From Odiellus spinosus (taxonomy: Eukaryota; Arthropoda; Arachnida; Opiliones; Phalangiidae), in the NCBI GenBank assembly GCA_963920705.1, contig OY987237.1, forward strand, positions 17,018,601 to 17,082,600: DNA of 64,000 nt. Reading direction: 5' to 3'. The notes beneath the pieces were generated by a model, which did not search any database, was not told the DNA's origin, and saw only the letters and a list, made by a program, of their open reading frames with translations. Positions within the stretch are counted from its first letter, which is position 1; each line of letters starts with the position of its first letter. The position numbers and the translations under genes were made by a program. Shown here piece by piece: positions 24,251 through 37,601 of this stretch.

Positions 24251-27200
24251 TTATAAAAATACCTATTAGAGATTTTGAGCTTAGAAAGTAGTTGATCAAA
24301 TGGGAATACAAATTTCGTGGTTTCGCGAAACAACTCGGTTTTTTTTCGATCGAATAGAGAGTAGGAGATAAGCGACAAAATGTATTTCGTTCGTGAAACC
24401 GTAAAGCCCCCCCCCCCCCCTCCCCCCAACAAATTAGTTCTTGGTAGGCGGGGGGAAGGGAATCGGTCGGAAATGGTTGTCGGCAATCACCATGGTTACG
24501 GGCTGGCGGGCTTAAATCCCCTCTAATGGCGGAATTCGCTACCGGACATCCCTTCGCGTTATATACGCTTTCTTTTAAGTACCAAATATTTCATCGGGAG
24601 GGTTTACCGAAAGCCGAAGTGGGGGACGATGCTTTTCTAGACGGGAAACGCGATAGCGCCGGTGCTGGGAGATCCTTATTCTCCCTGTAGTACAATGTCG
24701 CGTCGAAAATGAATAGGACCGGTGTATCCCTTGGCCAATAAAGATAAAACTGGAGTTTTACGATTGTCGCCATGGACGAATTGTTCCGTTTCAATAGTTT
24801 TTCGTGTTAAGGACGTAATTGTTCGCGTCCTACTCTAGTCACGCGTTCAACGCGAACTCACTGGCGAAAAAAGGACGCTCTTAATACTTGTCCTCGGTAT
24901 AATTCGTCCATGATTTATTTTAAGGGAGGAAATAACCCCGCGGCTCTCTCTCTTTCTCGCCATCCCTCTTTCTCTCTATCTATAGAAAGGAATACATCGC
25001 GTATAATTTCTTGTTTACATTTAATGGATTATCGTTAGTCGGAGTCGGACCATTACATTTTTACGAGAGAAAGCGAGAGAGAGAGAAAGGGCTGCGAAGA
25101 CAGATAAGGAGCGCGTCTTCCCTGACTAATAATATAGTATATCGAAGCGGTTATGATGAATAGACTATAAACAAAATAGACTTCTAATACGAGTCCGAGT
25201 AATAAATCGTATTCGTTTCTGCCCCTTCCTGGAACAGCGTGCTGGCTAACGATCCCCGTGACGTCGCGGGTTTAGCCACAGCCGTTCCATTCGGAACAAT
25301 ATCACGCGCTTTGACCACCGTTGTCAGCTTTCTTTCAATGTTGAAGCCAAATCAGTTTGGAACTAGCCCGAAAGAAGGATTTCCAGATGGCGCGACATCC
25401 CGGGGAAACGTATATTGGGTCGCGATGAAAGCGATCAAGCTGCCAATCGCGTTATTATTTTAATTTATCAAAACAGGCGAGGCGTTTCGAACGAAGAAAG
25501 ATATTTAATTACGCGAAAATGGCGGCGGTGATTGTAACGCTCGCGAGATGTTGATTCTCGTTCCTATCCAATAATAATCTCGCCAGTAATAAAACTGAAG
25601 AAATCGTACTCGAAGAATCTGATCGTTGTGGGAATATGGAGAAGCCAATGATAATTGCTTCGAGGTCTAGGCTCGCTTTTTTAGCTTTTCTCCGAGAGAT
25701 TTGCAAAGTTTCGATCGAATCGCTATACTTGGTTGAGAAAAGAGGTATACTGGCCGGGTATTATCTCTTCCTCTCTCTCTCTTAATCTCGCTCGCGTGGT
25801 TAAGATGTTTCTCCCATTCTAATTACCGAGGAATTAAGGGAAATCCCCCCCCCCCACTCGGGGGCGCTTCGGATCTTTTTCTCTCGACTTTTCCCCGTTA
25901 ATAAGCCAAAATTCGATATCGAAGAACGTCCGGGGAAAAAAAGAAAATTTCTACCAAAATAGTCTTTTAGGCGCGGATTTGTCGTCCGCATCCCCGACCT
26001 AATTACACTAATACCCCAATTTGACTAGCCGATAATTGAGCCAAATACTTCTTGTTCAATACGGAGATAAATAAAACGCGAACGCGCCTAAGATCGCGTC
26101 CAGATAACTAGTAATAATAATAAAATGACTCGATTAAGGGCGGAAGGGATTACGAAATATAAAAGGCGATTACAAAAATGATTACGTATATAGTTAATAT
26201 TACGGGTTAGTTCTTATCGTAACGAGCTCTACTTCGCCAATTACTCGTCCGCTACGGCTTCAAACACGCGTTCTTTCGTAAAATCCGACTTCCCTCGCAA
26301 AATTTGAATATTATCTTATTATTATTGATTCTTTACAATCGCGTACTCCTATTTCATTCGATGGCGAGTTTCCCTATAGATCTCGGTGTCGCCAATAGTC
26401 GCTACGTTAAAGGATGAGGAGCTTACTTAGGGAATGTTACCGTCGACGTCATCAGCTACGTCATAGCTCGTAGCGCTCGCGAGCACCGACCATTTCTTAA
26501 GCTTATATGATCTTTATCCGTGTTCTATATTTATGGATACGTCTTCAATAGGACGAGAGGTTATTCTAACCCTTTAGCCGCGGAGAATTTTGGTCGTCGT
26601 CGAAATCCCGTTTTAATTTATTCCGAAAGATAACGAATAACGGAATAAATTAACCAACAAGTTGAATATATTAACTCGTTAAGCCTCTACTAGCGATATT
26701 CGAAGCCCCGTATCCGAGGGAAAATAAAGCCTAATTAACATAATTTTAAATGGATTTCTTACGGCGCGTTTTCGAATCATGATTTTAGTTGGCCAAGATT
26801 CGAATGAAAGTTCGAAGGAGAACGCGTCTCTTCTTCTTTATAGGAATATAGGAAAGTTCTCCTCTATTTCTAGTCCCTTTAAAGGTCTTCGCGACGAGGT
26901 TATATACGGGCTTAAAAGACGGTCAGTCGCTGAATTATGAAAAGGCGTCGGCGCGAAAAGTCGCGCGATTACAATCTAGAACTTTTTTTAAGTCTATATT
27001 CGTTACAATCTTGGAAGTAACCGAAATTCCAATCACGATATTCTTTGTTTCTACGGGGGGTTTACGTCTCGCGTGTCTCCTTTCCCAAAAATATCCGCGC
27101 CGCGCCCACTTTGTACCATCGTCACGAAATCCCCAAACTTTGAAACTATCCTTCAAACATTTTTATTTTTCGCGCAAAATCTATTAATCTCGGAAGAAGA

Positions 27201-27429
27201 AGGAATCCTTCTCTTTAATACCGAAATATGTCTCCGGGGGAAACTTTGAAATCTCGAAGAGGTTTGGCCCACCTACCCGATATAAAAACAAAAACCTTTT
27301 CCAACAAAATGGAAAAGATTCGTTAATATCTTTGGCGTAGAAGCAAATTCGAGTGGTTAAACTTAAAAGGGAAACTAGGAGTTAAATATGGATTTTATTT
27401 TCCGAATCACCGCGTGTGAAAAAACCTAT

Positions 27430-27570
27430 TTGAGAATTTTTTGGGAATTTTTAGATACGTTTTTGACGTTAAAATTAATTACTTGGTAAAATTTTAATTT
27501 TAGTAAATATAAAATCGGAGCAATCGTATTATTTGAACGGCGCTCGTAATGTCTTAAGATTAAAAGAATC
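27430..27570 (+). repeat. Repeat family 6 copy (AATCGTATTATT)
   Basis: TTTTAGATACGTTTTTGACG, AAAATCGGAGCAATCGTATT and GGCGCTCGTAATGTCTTAAG; reverse complement of the copies at 30300 and 47035. Confidence 0.65.
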
Positions 27571-28149
27571 GATTGCCTAAGACCTTATTAAGCTTTCGTT
27601 TCAAATTTGGGACTAGGTAGGCGGAGTACTCGGATGTTTTAACTATACGCCAAACACCGCGTTATTCTTAGAAACCAAATCGATAAAAATCCCTCGTTTT
27701 TCTGGTTAATTCGGTCATTCCGCGTTTAAGCCGAGCGCAAATATCCGCTCTTAACTTTACCCGTTATTTGTAAATTAAGCGCGCGGCTCTGGAGACCATT
27801 TAGTAAGTGTAGAAGATTCGTATTTGGTTGCGGGCGCGTTAAAGGCCGGTCCATTGGGGGGGGGGGGGGGGGCTGACTGAGGAAGGCCGCGCGACTGAGA
27901 ACGAATGCTTGGAGAGGAATTAGTATTCTACGGTGACTTAACTTTGAACGCGTACATTCCCACGCGGCTAAACAATGATTTATTCTCATTTTCCGAGACA
28001 TTAGCGTCTCCGCCAAACCGCGGCCCGTTCACACACGGAGAGATTAATTTAGTAAGTAGACTCTCCCGTTTCTCAATCTCCTTGGTCAATGTCATTGGCC
28101 GCTATATAGTCCTTATACCTGGGGTTGATGAAAAATTAATAATTAGGTT

Positions 28150-28260
28150 TCATTATCCCTTTAAAGTCGTCTTTTTTGTACAGTAACAGTCAAAGCGAGG
28201 GAAGGTATTTTTAATTTTAAAGCCTGGGAAATTCGGTAGCGGATAAGGCCTTTAACTTTA
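28150..28260 (-). repeat. Repeat family 3 fragment (CTTTAAAG ends)
   Basis: CCCTTTAAAGTCGTCTT, TTGTACAGTAACAGTCAAAG and a distal TTTTAAAGCC match the order of the copies at 41125 and 46865, with internal loss. Confidence 0.5.
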
Positions 28261-30299
28261 TAACGTTAATCGAAAGCGTTCTTCGTCCGATTTTTGCAAT
28301 TAAAAGTATTTGGCGACTCGTCGGCTAGATTTCGAGGCTTCTCCGCTAGATTCTAAAGGTTGAATATGGCGCGAATTACGCGAGCGGGGCGTTTCCATAG
28401 CGACGAAGCGTAATAAACTCCCGAGCTCGGAGGAAAACGGCGACTAAAAAGCGTCATTCCGAGTACGCTTTCGAACCTCCGCTTCCAAATGGATTCCAAA
28501 GATGCCCCCGCGATAACGAAACCAATCGGGCCTTCTGACCAACCCCTTAGTTTAATCAAGATTTAAACGAGGTTTAATCGCGATTAACCTCGAGTTTATT
28601 GAACTGAGAAGGCTACGGAAACCCGAAAAGGCTATAAGAATAATGAATATAAAATGAGGCAACCTATATATAGGGGGAAGATTTGAGCCCGTTTAATATT
28701 TGTTCGTAAATATTTCTTAACGATGGATTAGATCGCTATTTAAAGGATAAGGAATCGATTGAAAATAACTCGTTGTTAGTTTTCTGTCTCCCTTTAAACG
28801 AACGGGTGGGTCGAGATTGAGATTAACTCGTAAAAAAAATGAATTATATTTATTTCATTTAGGTGGCGAATAATTTAAGCGCGACTAACCCTTTAAAGAA
28901 ATTCGGAGAAATTAATTTTTGCAATTTTAATTTTTTCCTAATTTATGGAAATCGATTATAAACGATTGGGAATTGTAAAAGAGGGTTTTGCCTTTGAAGC
29001 GAAATTCATTTTTCTTTCGCGAGAATATAATTGAAATCCGCTTTTCATAAATTGAATATTTGAGGATGATTTTTCAAAGCGACCAAATAATGAGTAAAAT
29101 TATAATAATGAGGCGGTTTCAACGCTGATAATTGGACAGTAACAATATTAGCGCCAACATCCATCCCCCTTTTAGCGTAGTTCAAAAACTTTTAAAATAA
29201 AAATCACGTTATTTAGGAGCTGGTGAACCCGAAGTCGTGGTTTTAAGGAGCTTCCGGTGTAGTTCTAATAGTAGTAGACGCCTGTAAAAGTGTTCTAACT
29301 CTCTGACTTGGAAGCGCAACGCGAAGCCAACCAACAGGGTGAACCGATCAATACCCGAGCTCGCCTAGAATGTAGACTTTCTCTCTTTCTCGTAGACTTT
29401 TTCTCGGATATTGTCGACTGGGTGGGGGGGGGGGGGCTCCATTACCTCCCAACCAATGGGATAAAGGTGTCTTTCGTGACGTTTCTCACCTTTTCTAGAT
29501 TTAAGCCGTGTAGACAATTTTTAGAATGAAGTTTGGGAAAATTTGAAAAAAGGTAGATATAAAATCGGAGCAATTGGAGTATTTCAGCCTTGAAAATGGG
29601 ATTCGTAATTCAGAATCCCATTTTTAGCTTCAAGTTTAACTTTAAACTGAAATTTAATAGACGCGAATCAAAACCTCAATGACGGGGTAAATCCAACCAA
29701 AAAAATTACAACAAAAAAGACTCGAAAGAGAATGGACTCCGCGATCTCGGATACGAAAATAAAGCCAGAAAAATGATAGATTTTGCGTATCACGTAGAAA
29801 AAGAGGTGTTACAAATTTTGGAAAAAATAAAATCAACGGATCAAAAGGGGAAAAAAAAACTAACGTATTTTCGCGTCTCCCGTTATTTGATCCGAGATAT
29901 ACAAATCCCCCAAAAAAGGGGTTCGGATTTCGTAAGCGCCCACCCACTTCTCGTACCCCTTTTTTTTGACGAGCCTACCCCCAAAAAATAATTCTCGGTC
30001 GAGCCAATAAAGCGGAACGGAGTTTCCTAAAGTGGAAAATCAAATTTTCTCAAGACGTCATTTCTCATTTTTCTCCGCTTATATCGTCTGAAATTTGATC
30101 GGCTCAACGCCAAAATCACGGAGAACGGATAACGAGGGAGGGAGAGAGACGGAGAAGGGTGCTGTATCTGCGCGCGGCCGAAAAATCATTTTTATTCCAA
30201 CCATATTTCTTAGACGTATTGGCGCGCTTTTTAGGGTAAAATTGAAGAATAAGATCTTGCTGGGCATCAACCGCCGGCTTATCGCTTCAATGTTAGTAC

Positions 30300-30430
30300 A
30301 TTAACAGCGCCGTTAAAGGCTAGAACAATACGATTGCTCCCAATTTATACCTATCTATCTAATTTTAGCAAACTTTCCAAATTAATATAAACACCCAAAA
30401 AATCTCTAAAATTTCCTTGACAGTTAAAAA
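30300..30430 (-). repeat. Repeat family 6 copy
   Basis: ACAATACGATTGCTCCCAAT, TTTTAGCAAACTTTCCAAAT, ACACCCAAAAAATCTC; collinear with 47035-47165. Confidence 0.65.
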
Positions 30431-33400
30431 AAAAAAAAAGATTAAATGATTTTTAACACTTACTGACCAGTTACGTCCTAAGTTTCGAGTCCAACTTGGA
30501 AGAAAGATTCCCCATTTTAAGATCCACGCGGATTCCTCGACATCTAGACGCCATTAGAGAATGAAAAAATATTAACGAGTTAATTAATAATATCCTTGAT
30601 TTAAAGCAAAAATTAAAAATGGTTTTCGAGAGCTATTACCGCGGGTCGCGATCCGTTAATAACGCTTGAAATTCATTTTTAGATAATTTTAACGAGATAT
30701 TAAGTATAACTCATTGTGAGAAATAAATCGCGAGGCCCAAATTCCACAGCGCAAATTTTGAATTGTTATTGGCTCCGTTGAGTTAACTCCTTTCGTAATA
30801 AACCAATTCAATAGTACTTTCTTTACGTTTAAGTATTTTTATTTGAATTAATTTTCGGTATTTGTGGCCATGATTTTCCTATAGATCAACAGCCGCTTAA
30901 TGTAGGAGTGTTATCTGGAAACACGCCCGCTATCCATCGCGCGATATCACTCGAACGGTGTCGATGGGACAATTTTGAATAAGGGGCTTAATTACGGCAA
31001 CAACCGGATATTAACTTGGTTCCTCCCTTCACCGCTCGGCTATAGATAGATAGTAGAAACAGCGATGGCTTTTGAATTGTAGTGACAAGGTCAAGACGCG
31101 AACAACGGATCGCGACATAAGGCGAGCTAAAAGGTCCTTGAAAGCGAGACATTGGAAAAAATCCTATTTCTCCCTGCATGGTTAAGCGTTTCCATTTTGT
31201 CTCGAGGACCTTGAGGGCAGCGAGGTAGAGAGGGAATAATTAATCCAGTCACAAACTTCTCGAAAGAAATATTTCCGTAATTAAAAACTGTCCAACGCGT
31301 ATTCGAGAACCGCCAAGAATGTCTCGCCTATATAAAAACGGGATGAAGGGAGCCAAATAGAAAAAGCGGAAGTATAGAAACGTTAACTTTCTCTTCGCTA
31401 TAGGATAACTACTTAAGTCGACTTTCGCCAAGATACGCGACGCTACGTTGCCCTAGAGATCTCCTTACCGAAAGCGTTCGCGTACATAGAATATTTTGAA
31501 ATTATTTTCGCTCCTTGGCTAGTCTTATCTCGCGCGTATACCTCCCAATTAGGCTCGTTTTCTAGCCCGACCGTGCCATAGTTGGAAACGATCGAGTCAA
31601 CCTCGTCCCGCGAATTCGCGGCGACTGGCCGAAATAGGATCTACCCTTAGAGAAGATACAACAGCCTTATTATTATTAACGAAGGCTTCTAAATCTGGTC
31701 GTTTTAATTAGCCGGCAGCGAGCGCGCCGTAATGGCCCGAATTTCTCATTAAGATCTCTCCTTCTCGGCTCCGGCTATTTTAATTAGAAACAAAAAAGAA
31801 GGCGAGGGCGGAGGCCCGGAAAAGGTGTTGGATGGTTTTTTTTTTTTTTACATTATTTTGGTTTTAAAGGGAAAATGAAACATTTTCCATCGGCTTTCTT
31901 GGCGCCCAAACTCCGAGTTAGATTCGATCGCGCGCGAATTATATTAGCAGAAGTATGCCTAAATGATCTTCGAGATTGCTCGACTTCCTAAAAGCCGCCG
32001 CGAATGTAGAAAGAAAACGTAGAAGTCATTTGTCCTCTCTAGGAAAATGTATTCCTAAATACGTTCTTTAAAAAGGGCTCGTATTCAACCCTGATCTTTC
32101 AAAGCCTCCCTTTTCGAAGCCGCCGCTAAAGGGACACTCCCAACGCCACTTTTTTACGGCCCCGCCGTGAAGAATCTAATCGCGATGTCGGGAATCTTCG
32201 GGGGCCCGGGCTTTTGACTTTTTTTATGGTGGGACTAGATAAATGAAACGCGTGTGACTGATAAAGAGCCAAGTTGCTCAAACGTATCGAAATCTAATCG
32301 AAACGACTATCGGAGTTAGAATCTGGCGAATCAACGGGCGCCCTCGACTAACATAAAGTTCTCTTAATTCCCTTTCGTTAAAAAGCGCGCTTTCCTCCGC
32401 TCGTGTCGCGGGGGATTTTATTAAGCTCAAGGAAGGAGGAGGGAGTGTTATTAAATGACGACTAAGATTACGCGTAAACAAATTTTTCATTTTCATTCTA
32501 CCTTCGCTAGACTTGAAATTCTAAAAGGAATTTCTTCATTTTGGGGACAAAAAAAAACTCGGCTTAAAATGTGAAATTTCCGCTCTAGTTGTTGTCGCGA
32601 TGAAGAGCTTTTATTCCAAGGTAATAGGACGAGTTTTTTCGATTGGCTTATCACCATCGCGAGAGAGAGATTCTTTTCCGACAAATTGGGGAAATACTCG
32701 AAGAAAAATTTATCCAATTACTAGGCAATTCTCTCTCTCTCTCTCTCTCTTTTTCTCGCTCGCTCCCTCGAACAAATACAAAAAATAAAAAGTTCTTATT
32801 TTAAACTTATTTCGTTTTTTTTTCCATCATCTCCGGTTTAAAACCTGGCAAGGCTTCGTGGAAGATTATAACCCGATAATTATAGCGAAAGAGAAATCAG
32901 ATAGACCCTTATTTGAGCGAAGAACTGAGAGGCGGAACTTAACCTCTCCTATTCTAATCTAACCTAACCCATTGGCTCCCTTTTTTACTTGGGGGGGGGG
33001 GGGGGGTGACTCGTCCCTGACCCCTCGGCGAAGGAGCAATTTTCTGTAAACTTCCGGGAATCTCTTAGGGAAAAGAAGTAGCGTACCTTTTACGCTTATG
33101 TATTGAAATTGACCTTTCCTCCCCCGTCCTCCTCATCCTCCCCGTCACTTCTTTCTCTCTAGCCTTCCATTAAATCTCGATGCAAATGGACGGATCTTAT
33201 AGGAATCCTCGACGTAACGCTTCCCTATTATACCTATAGCGACATCGAGAAAGGGAAAAAACAACCCTTCTGTCTAGAGTATCCCTGGGGAGATGATATC
33301 CATTCCTCCGAAAGGATGAAAAATAAAAAACCTTAGGCTATATAAAAGAATGGGGAAAAACGGAAAACAAGCCGGATAATATAAAACCATTTACATATCG

Positions 33401-33589
33401 CGATTTTAGTTGTAAAAACCAACTCGATTTTTACTCGAGAACGAATAAATTTCCAGGCCAAACTAGAAAAATGTTCCGCCCCTTAACAGTCGATCAAATC
33501 GCTCGGGATCTTCTTTAACTAATTAAGTTCAATTTTTAAAACACCGCTAAGCCTCGGCTACGGACGAACCTCGGGGCGAACCGTCTTAG

Positions 33590-33905
33590 CCGCGTTTGTA
33601 CTCGGCCTTCGAATCGATTTGAACCGTTTCAAAACGTTTCGCGAGAAGAGGAAACCGGCTTTTCTCGAATCGATTCGATTTCTCGAAACCGGTTGGGGAA
33701 CCACTTTCGTACAGATTCGCTTTCAACAACCGATAGACGAACGCTAAGATAAATCGATTTATAAAGATGACGCGTGACGCTTAAATCGATTCCGGGCGAT
33801 TCCAGCGTCGGTTTGATTTTAACGTTTCAAATCGATGAAGAAACTCTATAGCGTGACCGTATCGGTTACGGAACCGATTTGGATCTCTAGTACGAACGAA
33901 GCTCG
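33590..33905 (-). repeat. Repeat family 2 copy
   Basis: Reverse orientation: GAATCGATTTGAACCGTTTC, CGATTTCTCGAAACCG, AACCGATAGACGAA, then AAATCGAT near the far end. Confidence 0.7.
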
Positions 33906-35139
33906 CTTTGCCCCCCCGACTTTGTTGGCAAATATTATTAAATTTATTTCCGATACGAAATCGAATCAACGTCCGTAGAATTCCGTAGAACTTTACCGGT
34001 TATTAGCTTACAATTTCAAGGGATTAGATACGTCTGCTCGACTTAAACGAGGGCTTCGAAAAATTGGAAAGAAAAGTAAAGAGGGCGACGCTAATCTCGT
34101 TCTCTCTCTATTAAATTGTCGTTCGACTAAACCGGATTAAGAACTTCCTAATTAAAATAAGCTTCGAACAACTCCGAGTACGCGTCGTAATTACGGGACA
34201 TTCGAGACCCGTTCCTACTAGACCCCCACCCCGTTGAAATTCTCTGGAATCGATTTGCGCGTACCAACAGGTTATCGGTTTGATTTTATTCATTAAAATC
34301 GATTTTAATTTGGGCGAGTCTTTTGACTTCGCGACTGACTAATATATCAGTTTTTGAAGTTAATTAAAGTACTCGAATAAAAATAAGGCCAACCCTAAAT
34401 TCCCTAATCGTATTTAGTAAGGAATTGATTTGGATGGACGACGAACGAAGAAGGATCGAACCTGGCTTAAGTTTTTTGTCTCATTATAAATTGAAAAGCG
34501 TTAGGGTGTTATCGTCGGTATAATCGAGTCCTTTCATCTTTAAGGACCATCGAAGCTTTTTAAGGATGACGCGGGGGACGCGTATTAATCAAAGGGAGTT
34601 GTCCCCAAAAACTATACTTAAGTCTCTAGACGCGATCCCCTAAGCTCTTTCCCGTTTTTCTAGTCGCGACTGACGTCGGCAAAATGAAAGGGATTATGAA
34701 TTATTCAAAAATAGATTTTTAAACGTCTCTTTCTCTCTCTAAGCTCTTTCTTCTCGAGGGTCCCTTATTCATTTTGCGGTCGCGCCCAGCTAGACTAATT
34801 AACCAATTGTATTAACGTACAATATTTCTCTCTAGATTTCTCCCAATATTATTACCTCGATTTCTAATATTTACGCCGATGCCCGATATTTTGTTTATTA
34901 AAATGATCAATGTCAGTCCTGATTTGGAAAAGGGCGGCCTGTTTGGGAGGTTAAAGGTTAGGGGAGAGGTGAAGGACAGGACGCCAGCCGTTAAGCTTAC
35001 CTGATTGGTAACCATAGAAACGAATTCGGGCTAAAACTACTCTCGGGATACTCTTTAGAGAGATATACGGTTCGCTCTCTCGCGGGCGACCAAAGGTAAA
35101 ATTCCCAGAGCGCGAACCCGAAACCACCACACTGCACCG

Positions 35140-35192
35140 GAGGGAGAAAGAGAGAGAGACAGAGATAGAGAGAGACAGAGAGAGAGAGAGAT
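35140..35192. repeat. GA-rich simple repeat
   Basis: Interrupted AGAGAG/AGACAG tract. The overlapping serine/leucine-rich frames on the opposite strand are artefacts of it. Confidence 0.9.
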
Positions 35193-35399
35193 GTTTTCCC
35201 AATCAATATTACACTCTTTCGTCCGCGACTTCAAAAGGGTCAAAATTTGATTCGCAAATTGCAATTCCATTTAATTTATTTTTCCAATCAGCGCGTTTCT
35301 TCATTTATACGGATGCAATTTTATAGAAAAAAAAGGTGTCAACCATTTCCCTTAACCGACTCCCCGCGTCAACAAATAACGATGGTTGTGGATTAATAT

Positions 35400-35620
35400 A
35401 GGACAGTGTAAATAGGGAACGGAGGAAGCGACACTCTTGGGAGGGAAGACGATATATAGGCAAGCGCGGCCCGCCTAAATTCCCTTCCTCTCTCTTCCCG
35501 ACTCAAAATATCGAGCTGAAGATTCCAATTCACTCTAGACATCAGACAGGGGGTGATGACTTTTTAGGCTACTTGTCGTTGTTTACTTTTGTGGGATAAA
35601 GTCGTAGACTTTTGGTTGTA
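35400..35620 (+). repeat. Repeat family 5 copy
   Basis: GGAGGAAGCGACACTC, AGCGCGGCCCGCCTAAATTC, AAATATCGAGCTGAAGATTC, GGGGGTGATGACTTTTT, GTTGTTTACTTTTGTGG. Same order as the reverse of 21885-22175. Confidence 0.7.
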
Positions 35621-37014
35621 GCAACACCGAGCTTTCGCCTCCACTCCGGTCTAACCGAAGAATTCACCGAGACTTATTGGAGGCGATTCCTCGACTCGAC
35701 CTCCGACATTAGATTGTTTCGGAATCTCCATTGCCGTTTTAGCTAATTTAATTTTAAGGCCAGTATTTAACAGTCCGTATAATAAGCTTACAAACAAGTT
35801 CTAAGTTCCTTTTTGAATTTAACCCGACATCGAGTACGTAAGTCGAATTGTCGTAGAAGCCTCGGAGCTATTTTACTCCAACTCGAACTGAACAATTAGG
35901 GTTCTCGTTAAATTTCAAATTGGGGGATTTGGTGCGGGGGGGGGGCGCCCCCTCCGGGCGATTTAGCGACTCAAACGCCAACGTTTATGGATCGCGTCTT
36001 TACGGATATAATGAATGCCACGCTAACTCGCGATTTAATTAATAAATAAATAAACCTATAGGCGGTTGGGAACGGTATACGACACCGCGCCAAAATTATT
36101 TCGTCCAAACAAATATCTCGAAAAACTTGGCGGAAATTCTAAGGAACGTAAAATGGGTCTATTTTCATTCGGGGCTGACGAAAATTAAAGATAGAATAAC
36201 GTTGTTTGATGATAGGAGGGAATCTTTTCCGCGACACCACGGATAAAAATCATTTTTTTAAAATCACTTTTAATTTCGATCAACAATCTTTAATTAAAGT
36301 TGCGCGCCTGCGGCGGACAGAAACGACTAAAAATGAAATCGATAGTTGTCGGAAGCCTAGATCGAGATAAGAAAGCTAATTCGCGATTTCCAGTTGATCG
36401 CGCGACCATTTTTCGAGACTTAATTACGCTCAAAACGTCTCCATTTTATCGTACGATAATCGTATTGAAATGGAAATATATTTTGGAGGCATTTTCGAGC
36501 CGAAGATTGGCCCGTTATTAAAGCTTTAAAAGCTAATCGCGTCACGCGGGGATGGAACTAAAACTTCCCTAGATGTTTTCTCGAAAAACGTGTAAAAAAT
36601 GACGCGCGAGTCTTTCGCCGGAACAAAACATGCCCAGTTTAATTTTTTATAATGGTAAAGCTTTCTTAGGATCGAAGCGGGGATGAAAGCGCGATTTAGA
36701 ATCTAATATATAGGCGTAAAACTGATAGAAAGAAATTGCTAATTCTTTAGTAGGTCTACCATTTTTACTTTTAAAAAATTAGCTTTGATAAAATATCTGA
36801 CAAAGAGGGAAGCTAGAAAAAGCTATTTAAAATTATCCTAGATGAATTATTTATCGTTTTTAAATAAGATGAAAATAGTCCACTAAATAGTCTCTGCGCA
36901 AATTTTTAATTTTTAATCGGGTAGATGAGTTGAAACTAGATCAAATAAATAATGTAGAAACGGAAATTAACGTTTAAAAACTTAATCCGCCGCGGTATTT
37001 GGCCCTCTAAAACA

Positions 37015-37115
37015 CTCTTCCCTTACCGCCTAGCTTTGACTGTACTATTTCTTAGTGGTAACGTCGTCCGCTAAGCTAGAAACGAAAGGCGGCTTTAAAG
37101 GGGCAAGTAATCAAA
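37015..37115 (+). repeat. Repeat family 3 copy
   Basis: CCTAGCTTTGACTGTAC, GTCGTCCGCTAAGCTAGAAA and GGCTTTAAAGGGGC in the family order. Confidence 0.65.
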
Positions 37116-37556
37116 ATATTGTTAAAATCTTTTTTTCTCTCTCAAAACACGAAACTCTTGGAGAGCCCTCTTAATGTCTAATATTTTCTCTATAAACATC
37201 TCTCCATCGTAACCCCATTGACTCGTTTTTCCAATTTGGGCCGCTAGAGATAAATATTGATAGAAATTTTTGTTTCTTTACAATTTTCGGGGATTTTTTT
37301 TTTTTTTTTTTTTTTTTTGATTTATGATACGAGGGTTTTATATTTTAACCCCCAATTTTTTTTTTCTATAAATATTTTTCGGTTGAACGTTGAAAAGAGG
37401 AGAAACTAGGAAAAAAAAATCAATTTGCGAGTAGAGTTTGTTTTTGCATATTTTTTCCCCGCGACCATTTTTCTGTTTATTTCACTGAATAAAATTTTGA
37501 AAATCTTCGAGACCGAGTCGAAGCTACGCTATAAATTTGCAAACGGGGTCCTATAA

Positions 37557-37601
37557 CGTCGCCCACCCGCCCTATAACGTCGCCCACCCGCCCTAAGAGA
37601 C
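37557..37601 (+). repeat. 22-bp direct duplication
   Basis: CTATAACGTCGCCCACCCGC occurs twice in direct succession. Confidence 0.9.
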
